Assembly (NCBI GenBank): GCA_017383445.1
Contig: JAFNXQ010000021.1
Location: 1 to 57,292 of the forward strand
Reading direction: 5' to 3'
DNA length: 57,292 bases
Source of the DNA: Alistipes sp.
GTDB taxonomy: Bacteria > Bacteroidota > Bacteroidia > Bacteroidales > Rikenellaceae
Below the pieces are notes generated by a model. The model worked only from the letters and a program-made list of their open reading frames with translations, was not told the DNA's origin and did not search any database. The position numbers and the translations under genes are program-made. This document shows positions 17,035 to 25,471 of the stretch, piece by piece (position 1 is the stretch's first letter; every line of letters starts with the position of its first letter).

Positions 17035-17772
17035 ATGCGGAAACTGATTTTAATGATTATAACGTTATGTGTCGTGGGCATAAACAATGCCCACGCACAG
17101 CGTTATGACAGAGGTTTCGACCTTAAATCCTCAACCTTTGTTGAGAAGGGTACGTGGATGATGGGCGGTCAGGTAGCCTACTCTACTCACTCCAACGACA
17201 ACTATCGCTTCCTTATTATCGAGGATATAAACTCCAACGGATACCGTTTCACGGTGAGTCCGATGGTCGGTTATGCTATCAGCGACAATATGGCTCTGGG
17301 CGTACGTTTTGCCTATGGACGCAACAAGTTGCACGTCGAGCAGGCCAACCTGAACATTGCCGATATAAATATCAACGTAAAAGATTATTACACTTTGAGC
17401 CACGACTTTACGGGAATGGTTGTCTATCGCAACTACATTCCTCTGGGCAACTCAAAGCGTTTTGCTCTCTTCAACGAGACACAGCTCGCTGTGGGCATAG
17501 GTCAGGCCAAGCTAATCAATGGTCGCGATATAAACAGCGTTGTAGGCACATACGAAGAGTCTTTGTCGTTGAAGTTGGGTCTTAATCCCGGCCTTATAGC
17601 TTTTGTGAACGACCACCTGGCCGTTGAGGTCAATGTGGGTATGCTGGGTCTGCAATACAACTCGATAGACCAGATTCACAATCAGGTCTATACGGGAAAC
17701 CGTGAGGCTACGCAGATAAACTTCAAGGTCAATATTTTCTCTATCGGCTTCGGCCTCGCATACTACCTCTAA
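17035..17772 (+). CDS. Outer-membrane beta-barrel protein (A)
   Basis: The 245-residue protein has a signal peptide ending HAQ (about residue 22) and alternating hydrophobic/polar strands with aromatic ends: GTWMMGGQVAYSTHS, YRFTVSPMVGYAIS, MALGVRFAYGRN, DFTGMVVYRNYI and a final FSIGFGLAYYL that ends with a hydrophobic residue as in barrel C-termini. Eight to ten strands fit a small barrel. An in-frame ATG at 17005 exists, but the signal peptide begins at 17035. It is a clear paralogue of the next gene, 9 bases downstream, and both lie between two PCMD lipoprotein genes. A membrane anchor or export role for the lipoproteins is a guess. Confidence 0.8.
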   Translation: MRKLILMIITLCVVGINNAHAQRYDRGFDLKSSTFVEKGTWMMGGQVAYSTHSNDNYRFLIIEDINSNGYRFTVSPMVGYAISDNMALGVRFAYGRNKLHVEQANLNIADININVKDYYTLSHDFTGMVVYRNYIPLGNSKRFALFNETQLAVGIGQAKLINGRDINSVVGTYEESLSLKLGLNPGLIAFVNDHLAVEVNVGMLGLQYNSIDQIHNQVYTGNREATQINFKVNIFSIGFGLAYYL

Positions 17773-17781
17773 CAGACAGAT

Positions 17782-18603
17782 ATGATGAAAAATTTATTAC
17801 GCACAATAATTCTCGGCATAGCTGTTTTTGCGGCGACGACAATCGCTGCACAGGAGGTATCATCGGCCAAGGCGACAAAGAAGACCCGCCAGACTATCTC
17901 ACTGGGAGCGGAGATTCCACGCGACACAATAGGCAAGAAGCATAACCGAGGCTTAAAGCAGCACCTTATCATCCCCAAGGGCGAGTGGCAGGTCGGAGTT
18001 CAGATTTCGCACGTCAGTATGTCGAGCAACAACAGCGAATTTATGTTGCTTGTAAACGGTCTGAATGCGAATGCCTCGATGACTAAGATTGCCCCCTTCT
18101 TCGCATACTCCTACCGCAACAACCGTTCGATAGGTGTACGTTTTCAGTACTCTACAACTTCGGGAGGTATCAGCAAAGGAGAACTCGATCTGTTGAGTGA
18201 TGACCTGAATTTCGAGGTAGAGAATCTGCGAGCAGATCTTAACTCTATTCAGACCTCACTCTACCATCGTTCATATCTGGGTCTGGACAACAAGGGTCGC
18301 ATAGGAGTCTTTGCAGATATTGCATTGAGCTATGCCAACAATAAAAACATATTCTCGTATAGCGAGCGTACCAACCACTCCTATGCCCGTACGCATCAGC
18401 TCAAACTGAGCCTGCACCCCGGTCTTGTAATCTTCCCTATGAACAACATCAGTACTCACGTCTCGATGGGTATCGGTGGCGTATCATACAACCATACCGA
18501 CTATGTGAAGGATGGTCAGGTTATCGGCTCACGCGACTTCTCGAAGGCTAACTTCAAGCTTGATGTGCTGGATATCAGCATTGGACTTACAATACACCTC
18601 TAA
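17782..18603 (+). CDS. Outer-membrane beta-barrel protein (B), paralogue of A
   Basis: The 273-residue protein has a signal peptide ending IAAQ (about 23), a basic/Thr linker of about 40 residues (KKTRQTISLGAEIPRD) absent from its paralogue, then a barrel-like series of strands aligned to the upstream gene: GEWQVGVQISHVSMSS, MTKIAPFFAYSYRNN, SIGVRFQYST, SLYHRSYLGL, GVFADIALSY and a final LDISIGLTIHL. Shared positions include G-W-x-G-x-Q-x-x-x-S and GVRFxY. It lies 9 bases after A and 14 before the second PCMD lipoprotein, so the three are almost certainly translated from one mRNA. Confidence 0.8.
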   Translation: MMKNLLRTIILGIAVFAATTIAAQEVSSAKATKKTRQTISLGAEIPRDTIGKKHNRGLKQHLIIPKGEWQVGVQISHVSMSSNNSEFMLLVNGLNANASMTKIAPFFAYSYRNNRSIGVRFQYSTTSGGISKGELDLLSDDLNFEVENLRADLNSIQTSLYHRSYLGLDNKGRIGVFADIALSYANNKNIFSYSERTNHSYARTHQLKLSLHPGLVIFPMNNISTHVSMGIGGVSYNHTDYVKDGQVIGSRDFSKANFKLDVLDISIGLTIHL

Positions 18604-18617
18604 ACCTTGATGCTATT

Positions 18618-20222
18618 ATGAAGAGATTTTTGATTATCATACCACTTCTTGTGGCGGCAATGGTAACGGGTTGTATTGAGAACGACTTGCCGCTGCCTGT
18701 CATCAAGCCACGCATAACATCTATGCAGGTGGAGGGTGCTTCGGAAGTATATATCAACTCCGAGAAGCAGAATGTAAATATCACACTGGAGGAGCAGGCC
18801 GATATTCGCAACGTGAAGATTACCGGCGTCGAGTTTCAGGATGAGAGAACACGTTCTTCGTGGGAGATTACCGGCATGCACGATATGTCGAGCAAGCTGG
18901 CCGTTACACTCAGCATCTATCAGGATTATATATGGACCATCACCACACAGCAGCCCATCGAACGCTATTTCAGCGTTGAAGGACAGGTTGGTGCCAGCCA
19001 GATAGACGACGTGAACAGACGCGTGATTGTATATGTTACCGACAAGCAGGATTTAGAGAATATAACCATCACATCGCTGAAACTCGGCCCTGCCGACATC
19101 ACAACATACTCGCCCGCGATTGAGTCTATAAAGGACTTCTCAAACGGTGCAGAGATTACCGTTACGGCACACGGCCGCAGTCAGCGTTGGATGCTCTATG
19201 CCGAGCAGACCGCTACAGCTGTTGAGATGAAGGCCGTAGATGCATGGACCGCCGTTGCATGGTTGCGTGCTTCGGGTATTGCCGAGCTGGAGAACGGATT
19301 CAAATACCGCAAGAAGGGTGATACGGAGTGGATTGACGTCAAGACCAACAATGCCGGCGAGGGCGGCGACTTCTCGGCTTGCATCGAGGGCTTGGAGCCT
19401 CTGACCGACTACGAGTGCTATGCTTTCAGCGGTGAGAATACAACCGACATCTACGAGTTTACAACCGAGGAGGCTCGCCAGATGCCCAATTCAAGTTTTG
19501 AGGTATTGAGCAACGCCGAATCGAAGAACTTCCTGTCATTCTACGACCCAGCTTCTGCTATTCTGGAGAACCAGAGCAAATGGTGGTGTTCGGGTAATGC
19601 CGGCTCAACATCAATCGGTGCATCGTGGGCCATCACTATCCCCGACTCGGAGGATAAGGTCGATGGTCGCTACTCGGTGCGTATGGAGTCAAAGTGGGTT
19701 GTGGTGAAGTTCGCCGCAGGTAACATCTTCGTCGGTGAGTTCGCCGGTGTGCTTGGCACGAAGGGTGGAAAGGTCAACTTCGGACGTCCTTTTACACTTC
19801 GCCCACGCAAATTGTCGGTATGGCTCAAATACGACTGTGGCAAGATTGACCACATAGACGGCGTACCTGACAACGACAATGTGAAGATTGGCGACAATGA
19901 CCGTGCACAGGTATTTGTTGCATTGGGCGACTGGGACTACCGCGTATATGGCGGAACACCCGACTCTCCCGTATGTATCAACACCACCGAACGCAGCACC
20001 TTCTTCGATCCCAAATCGGAGGCTGTCATCGGCTATGGAAACATCGTTCTGGACAAATCTACCGATGGCTGGATTCACGCCGAAATACCTATCGATTATA
20101 GCTCAACATCACGCAAGCCGACACATATCATCGTGTCGAGTGCGGCAAGTATGCTGGGCGACTACTTCACCGGCAGTTCGGAGAGTAAGTTATGGATTGA
20201 CAATGTAGAGTTGATATATTAG
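18618..20222 (+). CDS. PCMD-domain lipoprotein with N-terminal Ig-like and FN3-like domains
   Basis: The 534-residue protein has lipobox VTGC (Cys19) followed by acidic residues IEND. The first 195 residues form two beta-sandwich-like units (EVYINSEKQNVNITLEEQ; DDVNRRVIVYVTDKQDLENI), then an FN3-like domain (about 197-285; GFKYRKKGDTEWIDV, GLEPLTDYECYAF, TTDIYEFTTEE) and a PCMD domain (about 290-534) with MPNSSFEVLSN, KWWCSGN, KFAAGNIFVGEF, GTKGGKVNFGRPFTLRP and LWIDNVELIY. The PCMD half aligns closely with that of the gene at 15034, while the N-terminal parts differ. It ends the operon, 23 bases before a terminator. Confidence 0.82.
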   Translation: MKRFLIIIPLLVAAMVTGCIENDLPLPVIKPRITSMQVEGASEVYINSEKQNVNITLEEQADIRNVKITGVEFQDERTRSSWEITGMHDMSSKLAVTLSIYQDYIWTITTQQPIERYFSVEGQVGASQIDDVNRRVIVYVTDKQDLENITITSLKLGPADITTYSPAIESIKDFSNGAEITVTAHGRSQRWMLYAEQTATAVEMKAVDAWTAVAWLRASGIAELENGFKYRKKGDTEWIDVKTNNAGEGGDFSACIEGLEPLTDYECYAFSGENTTDIYEFTTEEARQMPNSSFEVLSNAESKNFLSFYDPASAILENQSKWWCSGNAGSTSIGASWAITIPDSEDKVDGRYSVRMESKWVVVKFAAGNIFVGEFAGVLGTKGGKVNFGRPFTLRPRKLSVWLKYDCGKIDHIDGVPDNDNVKIGDNDRAQVFVALGDWDYRVYGGTPDSPVCINTTERSTFFDPKSEAVIGYGNIVLDKSTDGWIHAEIPIDYSSTSRKPTHIIVSSAASMLGDYFTGSSESKLWIDNVELIY

Positions 20223-20244
20223 TCATACGTAAGATACTTGTTTT

Positions 20245-20280
20245 AGAGGTCTGACCCGACGGTTAGGCCTCTTTTATTTT
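20245..20280 (+). terminator. Intrinsic terminator closing the surface-protein operon
   Basis: AGAGGTCTGACC (20245-20256) pairs with GGTTAGGCCTCT (20261-20272), with two G-U type pairs, around a CGAC loop and followed by a T-rich run. It ends the 11009-20222 unit. Confidence 0.85.
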
Positions 20281-20301
20281 CATAATTCATCATATTTTTT
20301 C

Positions 20302-20309
20302 TATTTTTG
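20302..20309 (+). promoter_or_regulatory. Candidate -7 element (TATTTTTG) for the GH92 gene
   Basis: TATTTTTG matches TAnnTTTG, 38 bases before the ATG at 20348 and just after the upstream terminator, so the GH92 gene is a separate unit. Confidence 0.5.
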
Positions 20310-20347
20310 TAAGTCAAATTCTTCCTTTCAGGAAAAAACAAATTGCT

Positions 20348-22645
20348 ATGAAGATAAAAATCCTTTTACTTGCAGCCCTGATATGCGGTTGCGTGATGCC
20401 CTCGGAGGCCAAAGAGAAGAAGACACCTGCCGACTATGTAGATATGTTTATCGGCACATCCAATTCACGCTGGATGCTGGGCCCCTACGCACAGGAACCC
20501 TTCGGAATGATTCAGTTGGGCCCCGACAATCAGGGAAATGTATGGATGGGAGGTTATGAGTATGCCATAGGCAGCGTATCGGGATTCAGCCACCTGCACG
20601 CCTGGACTATGGGCGGTCTGATGATTATGCCAACTACGGCCGACCTTGCCCTCACGAACAACTCTGTCGATTCGCCCTACAAGGGTGCTAATGCGGGCTA
20701 TCACTCTCGCATTCTGAAAGAGAGTGAGGTGGCTTCGCCGGGATACTATTCGGTATATCTCTACGACCACGAGGTTAAGGCGGAGCTGTCGGCCACCACG
20801 CGTTGCGGTATTCATCGTTACACCTTCCCCTCTCGCAAGGAGTCACGCATACTGATTGACCTGCTCTTCCCCACCGAGTGGGATTACGGCTTCCACATCA
20901 AGGATGCTCGCATCACGAAGGTCAGCGACACCGAGTTGGAGGGCTATGCCGACTGCAATTCGGGCAACTGGAGCAGTTGGAACGACTATAAGCTGCATTT
21001 TGTGATTCGTTTCAGCAAGCCTTTCCAGCAGTTGAACGGCTGGAACAACGGCCACGAGCAGACCAACATCGACCAGATTAAGGGCAATGGCGACTTGGGT
21101 GTATATGCACTCTACTCTACTGCCGAGGGCGAGGCGATTACCGTCTGCACTGCCCTGTCGCTGGTGAGCATCGAGCAGGCACGCCTCAATATGGAGTCGG
21201 AGCTCTCGCCGCTTGGCTACGACTTTGACCGCGTAGCCGCTGCGACACGCGAAAAGTGGAACGACCTGCTGGGCCGCATCGAGATTAAGGGTGGCAGCGA
21301 GGTGGATAAGGTAAAGTTCTATACCAACCTCTATCGTGCGTATGCCGGCAAGCAGACGTGGAGTGATGTGAACGGCAAGTATGTTGATGCGTGCGAGAAT
21401 GTTCAGCAGGTGGAGAGTGGCGAGATGTATGGTGGCGACGCCTTCTGGAACAGTTTCTGGAATCTGAATGGCCTTTGGTCGATTATTTCGCCACGCTATA
21501 TGGACAATTGGGTTACAACACAGCTCGAATTATTCCGTCACAACGGCTGGACCGGCAAGGGCCCTGCGGGCTTGGAGTATTCGGGCATCATGGAGGGCTC
21601 ACACGAGACAGCCCTTATGGTTGCCACCTATCAGAAGGGCATACGCCACGATGGCGAGGCTATCTACGAGGCTGTGAAGAAGAATGTAACGCAGTCGGGC
21701 GGCTGGCATCCCTGTCGCGGCTGGATGGGCAACCCTTTGCTGGATAGCTACATACGTCACGGCTATATGCCACGCGAGGATGGCGTGGTGTCGAAGACGC
21801 TGGACTACGCCTACGACGACTGGTGTGTGGCACAGCTGGCTCTGGCATTGGGCAAGACCGCCGAGGGCGAGGCTTTGGAGAAGCGTTCGATGAACTACAA
21901 GAATGTATTCCACCCCGAGAAGAAGTTTGTCATGCAGCGTAACAAGCAGGGCGAGTGGGACCCCAATTTTGATGTATTCTCTAATCAGGGCTTCATTGAG
22001 GGTAACAGCTGGCAATACTCGTGGTATGTGCCGCACGACATAGATGGTTTGATTGACCTTATCGGCCGCGATACGTTCAATGCACGCTTGGAGGAGGGCT
22101 TTGCAAAGTCGGAGCAGCACCGCTTTGCAGCACACGTCTTTGACCGCACAATGGGACAATCGGCAGAGTTCTACATCAACCACGGCAACGAGGTGAATAT
22201 GTGTACTCCGTTCCTGTTCAACTATTCGGGTAAGCCGTGGTTGGCCCAGAAGTGGTCGCGTGCAATCCTCAACTCTTACTACGGCTCAACACCCTACCAC
22301 GGCTGGGAGGGCGACGAGGACGAGGGTCAGATGTCGGCTTGGTATGTTATGAGTGCAATGGGTCTGTTTGAGATGGATGGCGGCGTGGCGGCAACTCCCG
22401 AATTGGATATCACTTCACCTCTGTTCCGCGAGATTACTATCCACCTCGACAACGACTATTACCGCGGCAAGACCTTTACTATCAAGGCAAAGGGCAACTC
22501 GGAGAAGAATATCTACATTCAGAAGATGTGGCTCAATGGCCGCGAGTGGCACTCAACACGCATACCATTCTCGGCAATTGTCAATGGTGGAGAGCTCACC
22601 TATCAGATGGGTGCAGAGCCAAATTACGAGTGGTTTGAGGAGTAG
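20348..22645 (+). CDS. GH92 family alpha-mannosidase (1)
   Basis: The 765-residue protein has an N-terminal signal peptide (MKIKILLLAALICGC...; a lipobox-like LICGC is possible). GH92 motifs are present: YVDMFIGTSNS, the N-domain GFSHLHAWTMGG, the (alpha/alpha)6-barrel acid motif EGNSWQYSWYVPHD (about 551) and the base-region motif DEDEGQMSAWYVMSAMG (about 656-672). GH92 enzymes are calcium-dependent exo-mannosidases that trim N-glycans or fungal mannan. The GFSH motif lacks the usual HTH context and reads HLHAWTMGG, unlike the second GH92 here, so a different substrate is likely. It is a single-gene unit ending at a terminator shared with the convergent PspC gene. Confidence 0.93.
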   Translation: MKIKILLLAALICGCVMPSEAKEKKTPADYVDMFIGTSNSRWMLGPYAQEPFGMIQLGPDNQGNVWMGGYEYAIGSVSGFSHLHAWTMGGLMIMPTTADLALTNNSVDSPYKGANAGYHSRILKESEVASPGYYSVYLYDHEVKAELSATTRCGIHRYTFPSRKESRILIDLLFPTEWDYGFHIKDARITKVSDTELEGYADCNSGNWSSWNDYKLHFVIRFSKPFQQLNGWNNGHEQTNIDQIKGNGDLGVYALYSTAEGEAITVCTALSLVSIEQARLNMESELSPLGYDFDRVAAATREKWNDLLGRIEIKGGSEVDKVKFYTNLYRAYAGKQTWSDVNGKYVDACENVQQVESGEMYGGDAFWNSFWNLNGLWSIISPRYMDNWVTTQLELFRHNGWTGKGPAGLEYSGIMEGSHETALMVATYQKGIRHDGEAIYEAVKKNVTQSGGWHPCRGWMGNPLLDSYIRHGYMPREDGVVSKTLDYAYDDWCVAQLALALGKTAEGEALEKRSMNYKNVFHPEKKFVMQRNKQGEWDPNFDVFSNQGFIEGNSWQYSWYVPHDIDGLIDLIGRDTFNARLEEGFAKSEQHRFAAHVFDRTMGQSAEFYINHGNEVNMCTPFLFNYSGKPWLAQKWSRAILNSYYGSTPYHGWEGDEDEGQMSAWYVMSAMGLFEMDGGVAATPELDITSPLFREITIHLDNDYYRGKTFTIKAKGNSEKNIYIQKMWLNGREWHSTRIPFSAIVNGGELTYQMGAEPNYEWFEE

Positions 22646-22671
22646 TCATTCACCACACATAATAAAACAAA

Positions 22672-22710
22672 AAATGGAGTGTTCAAAGCAATGAACACTC
22701 CATTTGTTTA
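22672..22710. terminator. Bidirectional terminator between GH92 and the PspC operon
   Basis: AAATGGAGTGTTCA (22672-22685) pairs perfectly with TGAACACTCCATTT (22692-22705) around a six-base loop, with A and T tracts on both sides. It serves the convergent GH92 and PspC genes. Confidence 0.9.
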
Positions 22711-22724
22711 ATCGGGGCTTCGCC

Positions 22725-24140
22725 CTACTCTTTTATAGATATATTGCCACCCTTGTCATTCACCTTGATTTTTACGCCGCCTACTTCCATCGTAAAGCCG
22801 CCGTCCTCCTCCTTGATGCTGACAATCTGCTCGTCTTCAACCTTGATACCATCCGCACTAATCTTCACCAGCGACTTGCCCTCATCGGTAATCTCTATGC
22901 CGTTGCTACCGAATGAGATATTGGTTTCGAGGCGGTCCACATCATCGGTGCTACCCGTCAGGACGACCTGCGTATCCTCCATAATATGGGTGCGAGAGAT
23001 AGTACCATCGGTGTTCTCCTGCGTGCCGAGCTTGCGGCGGAGCTCCTCAACCTCATCCTCGCTGAACTCCTCATAGAGGATATCGGCATCCCGCCCGAAG
23101 GCCGATTCGAAGGCATTCTCTATCTGATTACCAAAATCGGCGGGCGACTTGATGGCCGAGATGGTCATCGTTGCGAGCATAATAACCCAGAGAATAAGCA
23201 TTATCAGCAGAGCCTTGCCATTGGGCTTGGCAGAGCCGATGAATGATATCAGGAGGTAGATAATCGCAAACATCAGTATCAAAACCACAAGGAAGAATGA
23301 CAGCAAAGCCAGTCCTGTGGTAAAATCAAAGGCTATCATAGGTATTGCACTCAATGCAACAAGTCCCAGGACACAACCGCCAATAATATGGACTATAAGC
23401 ATAAACGCAGCAACAACCTTCAATGCAATGAGCATAATGTTACCCATCAGCATCACAATCTTCGCCACCAGCGTACGTTCTCTCTCGTCGGGAGCCACAG
23501 GGGTATTGGCCTTGATGCTCTGTGCTGTGATGCGTTCGCCATTCTGCTCGAGTTTCTGACGGGCAGATGATGCTGCCGGCACTACAAACCACAAGACGAT
23601 ATAGGCCACAACAACCAGACTGAATATATTGCCCATAAAGTCCGAAAAATAGAAGTTTGGGCCATCATCGATATGGATTATGCCGAGTGGCATGAACAAC
23701 AACGGGACAAACATTGCCAGACGAATCCACGTCGCATCGACACCGAAATACTTCGCAAAGCCGGCACACACGCCTCCCAGCTTATTGTTCTCCAAATCGC
23801 GATACAGACGGCGTGGAATACGAGGATTGCCATTTTTATCGGTATGCTCGGGACTACGCTTTGCACCGGTGTCAGCCTTCTCATCCTCAATCTCGTTGGG
23901 CATACCCAGCTGCTTGATGATATTATCAATCAGCGGACGTGCCACCACACCCTCGGCCGACTGTGCCGAGAGAATCAACTCGGCGATACGAGCCTCGATA
24001 TCGGCAAGAATCTCCTCGCCATCGGGGTCGTCCTTGTAGGCCTCCTTCAAGGTGTCGATATATGTACTGAGTACATTGTAGGCATTCTGCTCCAAAGTGA
24101 ACGATATGCCACCAATACTACATTTTATAATCTCGTTCAT
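22725..24140 (-). CDS. PspC-domain membrane protein (large)
   Basis: The 471-residue protein begins with a soluble region (about 1-105) shared with the small PspC gene at 25472, including LADIEARIAEL and a V-x-x-x-I-x-Q-L-G motif. A PspC domain follows (about 110-190; RRLYRDLENNKLGGVCAGFAKYFGVDATWIRLAM), then about five further membrane helices (240-345) and a charged soluble C-terminal tail (about 350-471) rich in Glu/Asp with a VKISADGIKVEDEQ strand. PspC proteins sense or relieve inner-membrane stress. It is last in the operon PspC-PadR-GIN-PspC, 38 bases after the GIN gene. The C-terminal region has no named domain. Confidence 0.88.
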   Translation of the reverse strand: MNEIIKCSIGGISFTLEQNAYNVLSTYIDTLKEAYKDDPDGEEILADIEARIAELILSAQSAEGVVARPLIDNIIKQLGMPNEIEDEKADTGAKRSPEHTDKNGNPRIPRRLYRDLENNKLGGVCAGFAKYFGVDATWIRLAMFVPLLFMPLGIIHIDDGPNFYFSDFMGNIFSLVVVAYIVLWFVVPAASSARQKLEQNGERITAQSIKANTPVAPDERERTLVAKIVMLMGNIMLIALKVVAAFMLIVHIIGGCVLGLVALSAIPMIAFDFTTGLALLSFFLVVLILMFAIIYLLISFIGSAKPNGKALLIMLILWVIMLATMTISAIKSPADFGNQIENAFESAFGRDADILYEEFSEDEVEELRRKLGTQENTDGTISRTHIMEDTQVVLTGSTDDVDRLETNISFGSNGIEITDEGKSLVKISADGIKVEDEQIVSIKEEDGGFTMEVGGVKIKVNDKGGNISIKE

Positions 24141-24178
24141 ATCTCATAAAGTTTTGTTTCAACCTTCTCTGTACTTTG

Positions 24179-25015
24179 CTACATTCTCTTGATGCTGCCG
24201 CCCGATGATACCTCGGTAGATACTGTACCCTCGCCCTCGTAGCGTATAGAGCCGGCAGAAGATGCCTTTGCGACGAGTTTCTTGCAGCTGTTTACCCTGA
24301 TTAAAGCACCCGACGAAGCCTTCGCATTTACCAGTTCCAGAGCAGGACAGTCAGAAGCTAAGACCTTGCCCGCCGATGATGCCTCGGCATAGAGTGTGCC
24401 CACCTCGCCTTCGAGGCTGATTTTAGATCCCGATGATGACTTTGCCGAGCAACGCAGCGAGAGAATATCTATCTCGATAGCGCCGGCTGACGACGCCTCA
24501 AGGTATCCGTTATCGGCTTTCAATGTACCCCTGACCGATGAACCCGATGTAGCCTCAACGGCAAACTGCTCTACATTGGCACGCGAGAATGCTATCTGTG
24601 CAGCCGAAGAGGTCTCCGCACGAAAGACCTTGACATTCACCTCCGACTGAATCTGCACGCAAGCACCCGATGAAGCCGCCACCTTTGTAAGGTTGGGGTT
24701 GGCGGGCAACGATACGATGACGGTTACATTGTTCAGCGACCTGATATCGTCGTCAATGGTGATTTCCAGCTCGCCCTCGTCAATCTCAAACTCCACGAAG
24801 GGCATAATATTGTCGTTGGCGTGGATGATAACCTCGTTGTCGGTACGCTCCTCCACCTCGACCTTCACACCGCGTGAAGCCTCAATCTTGGTATATTCCT
24901 GCGTGAGGGTTATGGTCTTTGTAATGATATTGCCACTACCCTTGATAGGCTTTGCCGCTACAACCGCCGGCACTGCAAGCAGAGCTGCCAGTGCAAGTAC
25001 TATAATCTTTTTCAT
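24179..25015 (-). CDS. GIN-domain (DUF2807) exported protein
   Basis: The 278-residue protein has a signal peptide (MKKIIVLALAALLAVPAVVA). The body matches DUF2807/head-GIN: a KGSGNIITKTITL start, a VEVEERTDNEVIIHAND strand, and then a ladder of about nine units each carrying a Ser-Ser/Gly turn (ASSGACVQI, EASSAGAIEI, AKSSSGSKI, AEASSAGKV, AKASSGALI, AKASSAGSI). Such a ladder fits a right-handed beta-helix with stacked Ser. The function of GIN proteins is unknown; they co-occur with PspC and PadR genes in Bacteroidetes. It is 29 bases after padR and 38 before the large PspC gene. Confidence 0.9.
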   Translation of the reverse strand: MKKIIVLALAALLAVPAVVAAKPIKGSGNIITKTITLTQEYTKIEASRGVKVEVEERTDNEVIIHANDNIMPFVEFEIDEGELEITIDDDIRSLNNVTVIVSLPANPNLTKVAASSGACVQIQSEVNVKVFRAETSSAAQIAFSRANVEQFAVEATSGSSVRGTLKADNGYLEASSAGAIEIDILSLRCSAKSSSGSKISLEGEVGTLYAEASSAGKVLASDCPALELVNAKASSGALIRVNSCKKLVAKASSAGSIRYEGEGTVSTEVSSGGSIKRM

Positions 25016-25044
25016 AATTCTCTGTTTGTTTAATTGGTTAATGA

Positions 25045-25371
25045 CTACTTTCCGCGAACAACCTTAATCTGCTCGACCAACTCATCCCACGCTTCGTCGA
25101 GCATTGCAAGCTGCTGACGACCAGCCTCGGTGAGCATATAGTATTTGCGTGGAGGGCCCTGTGGCGACTCCTCCCAACGATAGGTCAAAAGACCAGCGTT
25201 CTTCTGTCGTGTAAGGATAGGATATAGCGTACCCTCCACAACAATCATCTGTGCCGCTTTCAGTTCGGCGATGATTTTCGGTGCATAGGAGTCCTCGCGA
25301 GATAGTATTGCCAGGATGCAATATTCGAGGATTCCTTTACGCATTTGGACCTTTACATTCTCTTCGTTCAT
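25045..25371 (-). CDS. PadR-family transcriptional regulator
   Basis: The 108-residue protein is a compact PadR regulator: winged helix with ILEYCILAILSREDSYAPKIIAEL, a recognition-helix/wing region VEGTLYPILTRQKNAGLLTYRWEESPQGPPRKYYMLTEAGR seen in short pieces (VEGTLYPILTR; GPPRKYYMLTEAG), and a short C-terminal dimer helix. PadR repressors often control the operon that contains them and respond to small ligands or envelope state. Here the likely targets are the PspC and GIN genes around it. The start is supported by an unusually strong Shine-Dalgarno AGGAGGAG (25377-25384). Confidence 0.95.
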   Translation of the reverse strand: MNEENVKVQMRKGILEYCILAILSREDSYAPKIIAELKAAQMIVVEGTLYPILTRQKNAGLLTYRWEESPQGPPRKYYMLTEAGRQQLAMLDEAWDELVEQIKVVRGK

Positions 25372-25376
25372 ATCTT

Positions 25377-25384
25377 CTCCTCCT
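25377..25384 (-). promoter_or_regulatory. Strong Shine-Dalgarno before the PadR gene
   Basis: The minus strand reads AGGAGGAG, 5 bases before the ATG at 25371. Most genes in this window lack such a site, as is usual in Bacteroidetes, so this fixes the start and suggests efficient translation. Confidence 0.6.
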
Positions 25385-25471
25385 ATCTATTTGTGTATTT
25401 TTGTCATAATATACTCAGTCAAGGCGACAACCGACACTATAATCATTGTAACTATCATAAGGCGTTATTGT

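Noticed and set aside
11009..20222. SusC/SusD polysaccharide utilisation locus
   Set aside because: No TonB-dependent receptor, SusD-like lipoprotein or glycosidase is present in this operon; the barrels are small and lack plug or TonB-box features.
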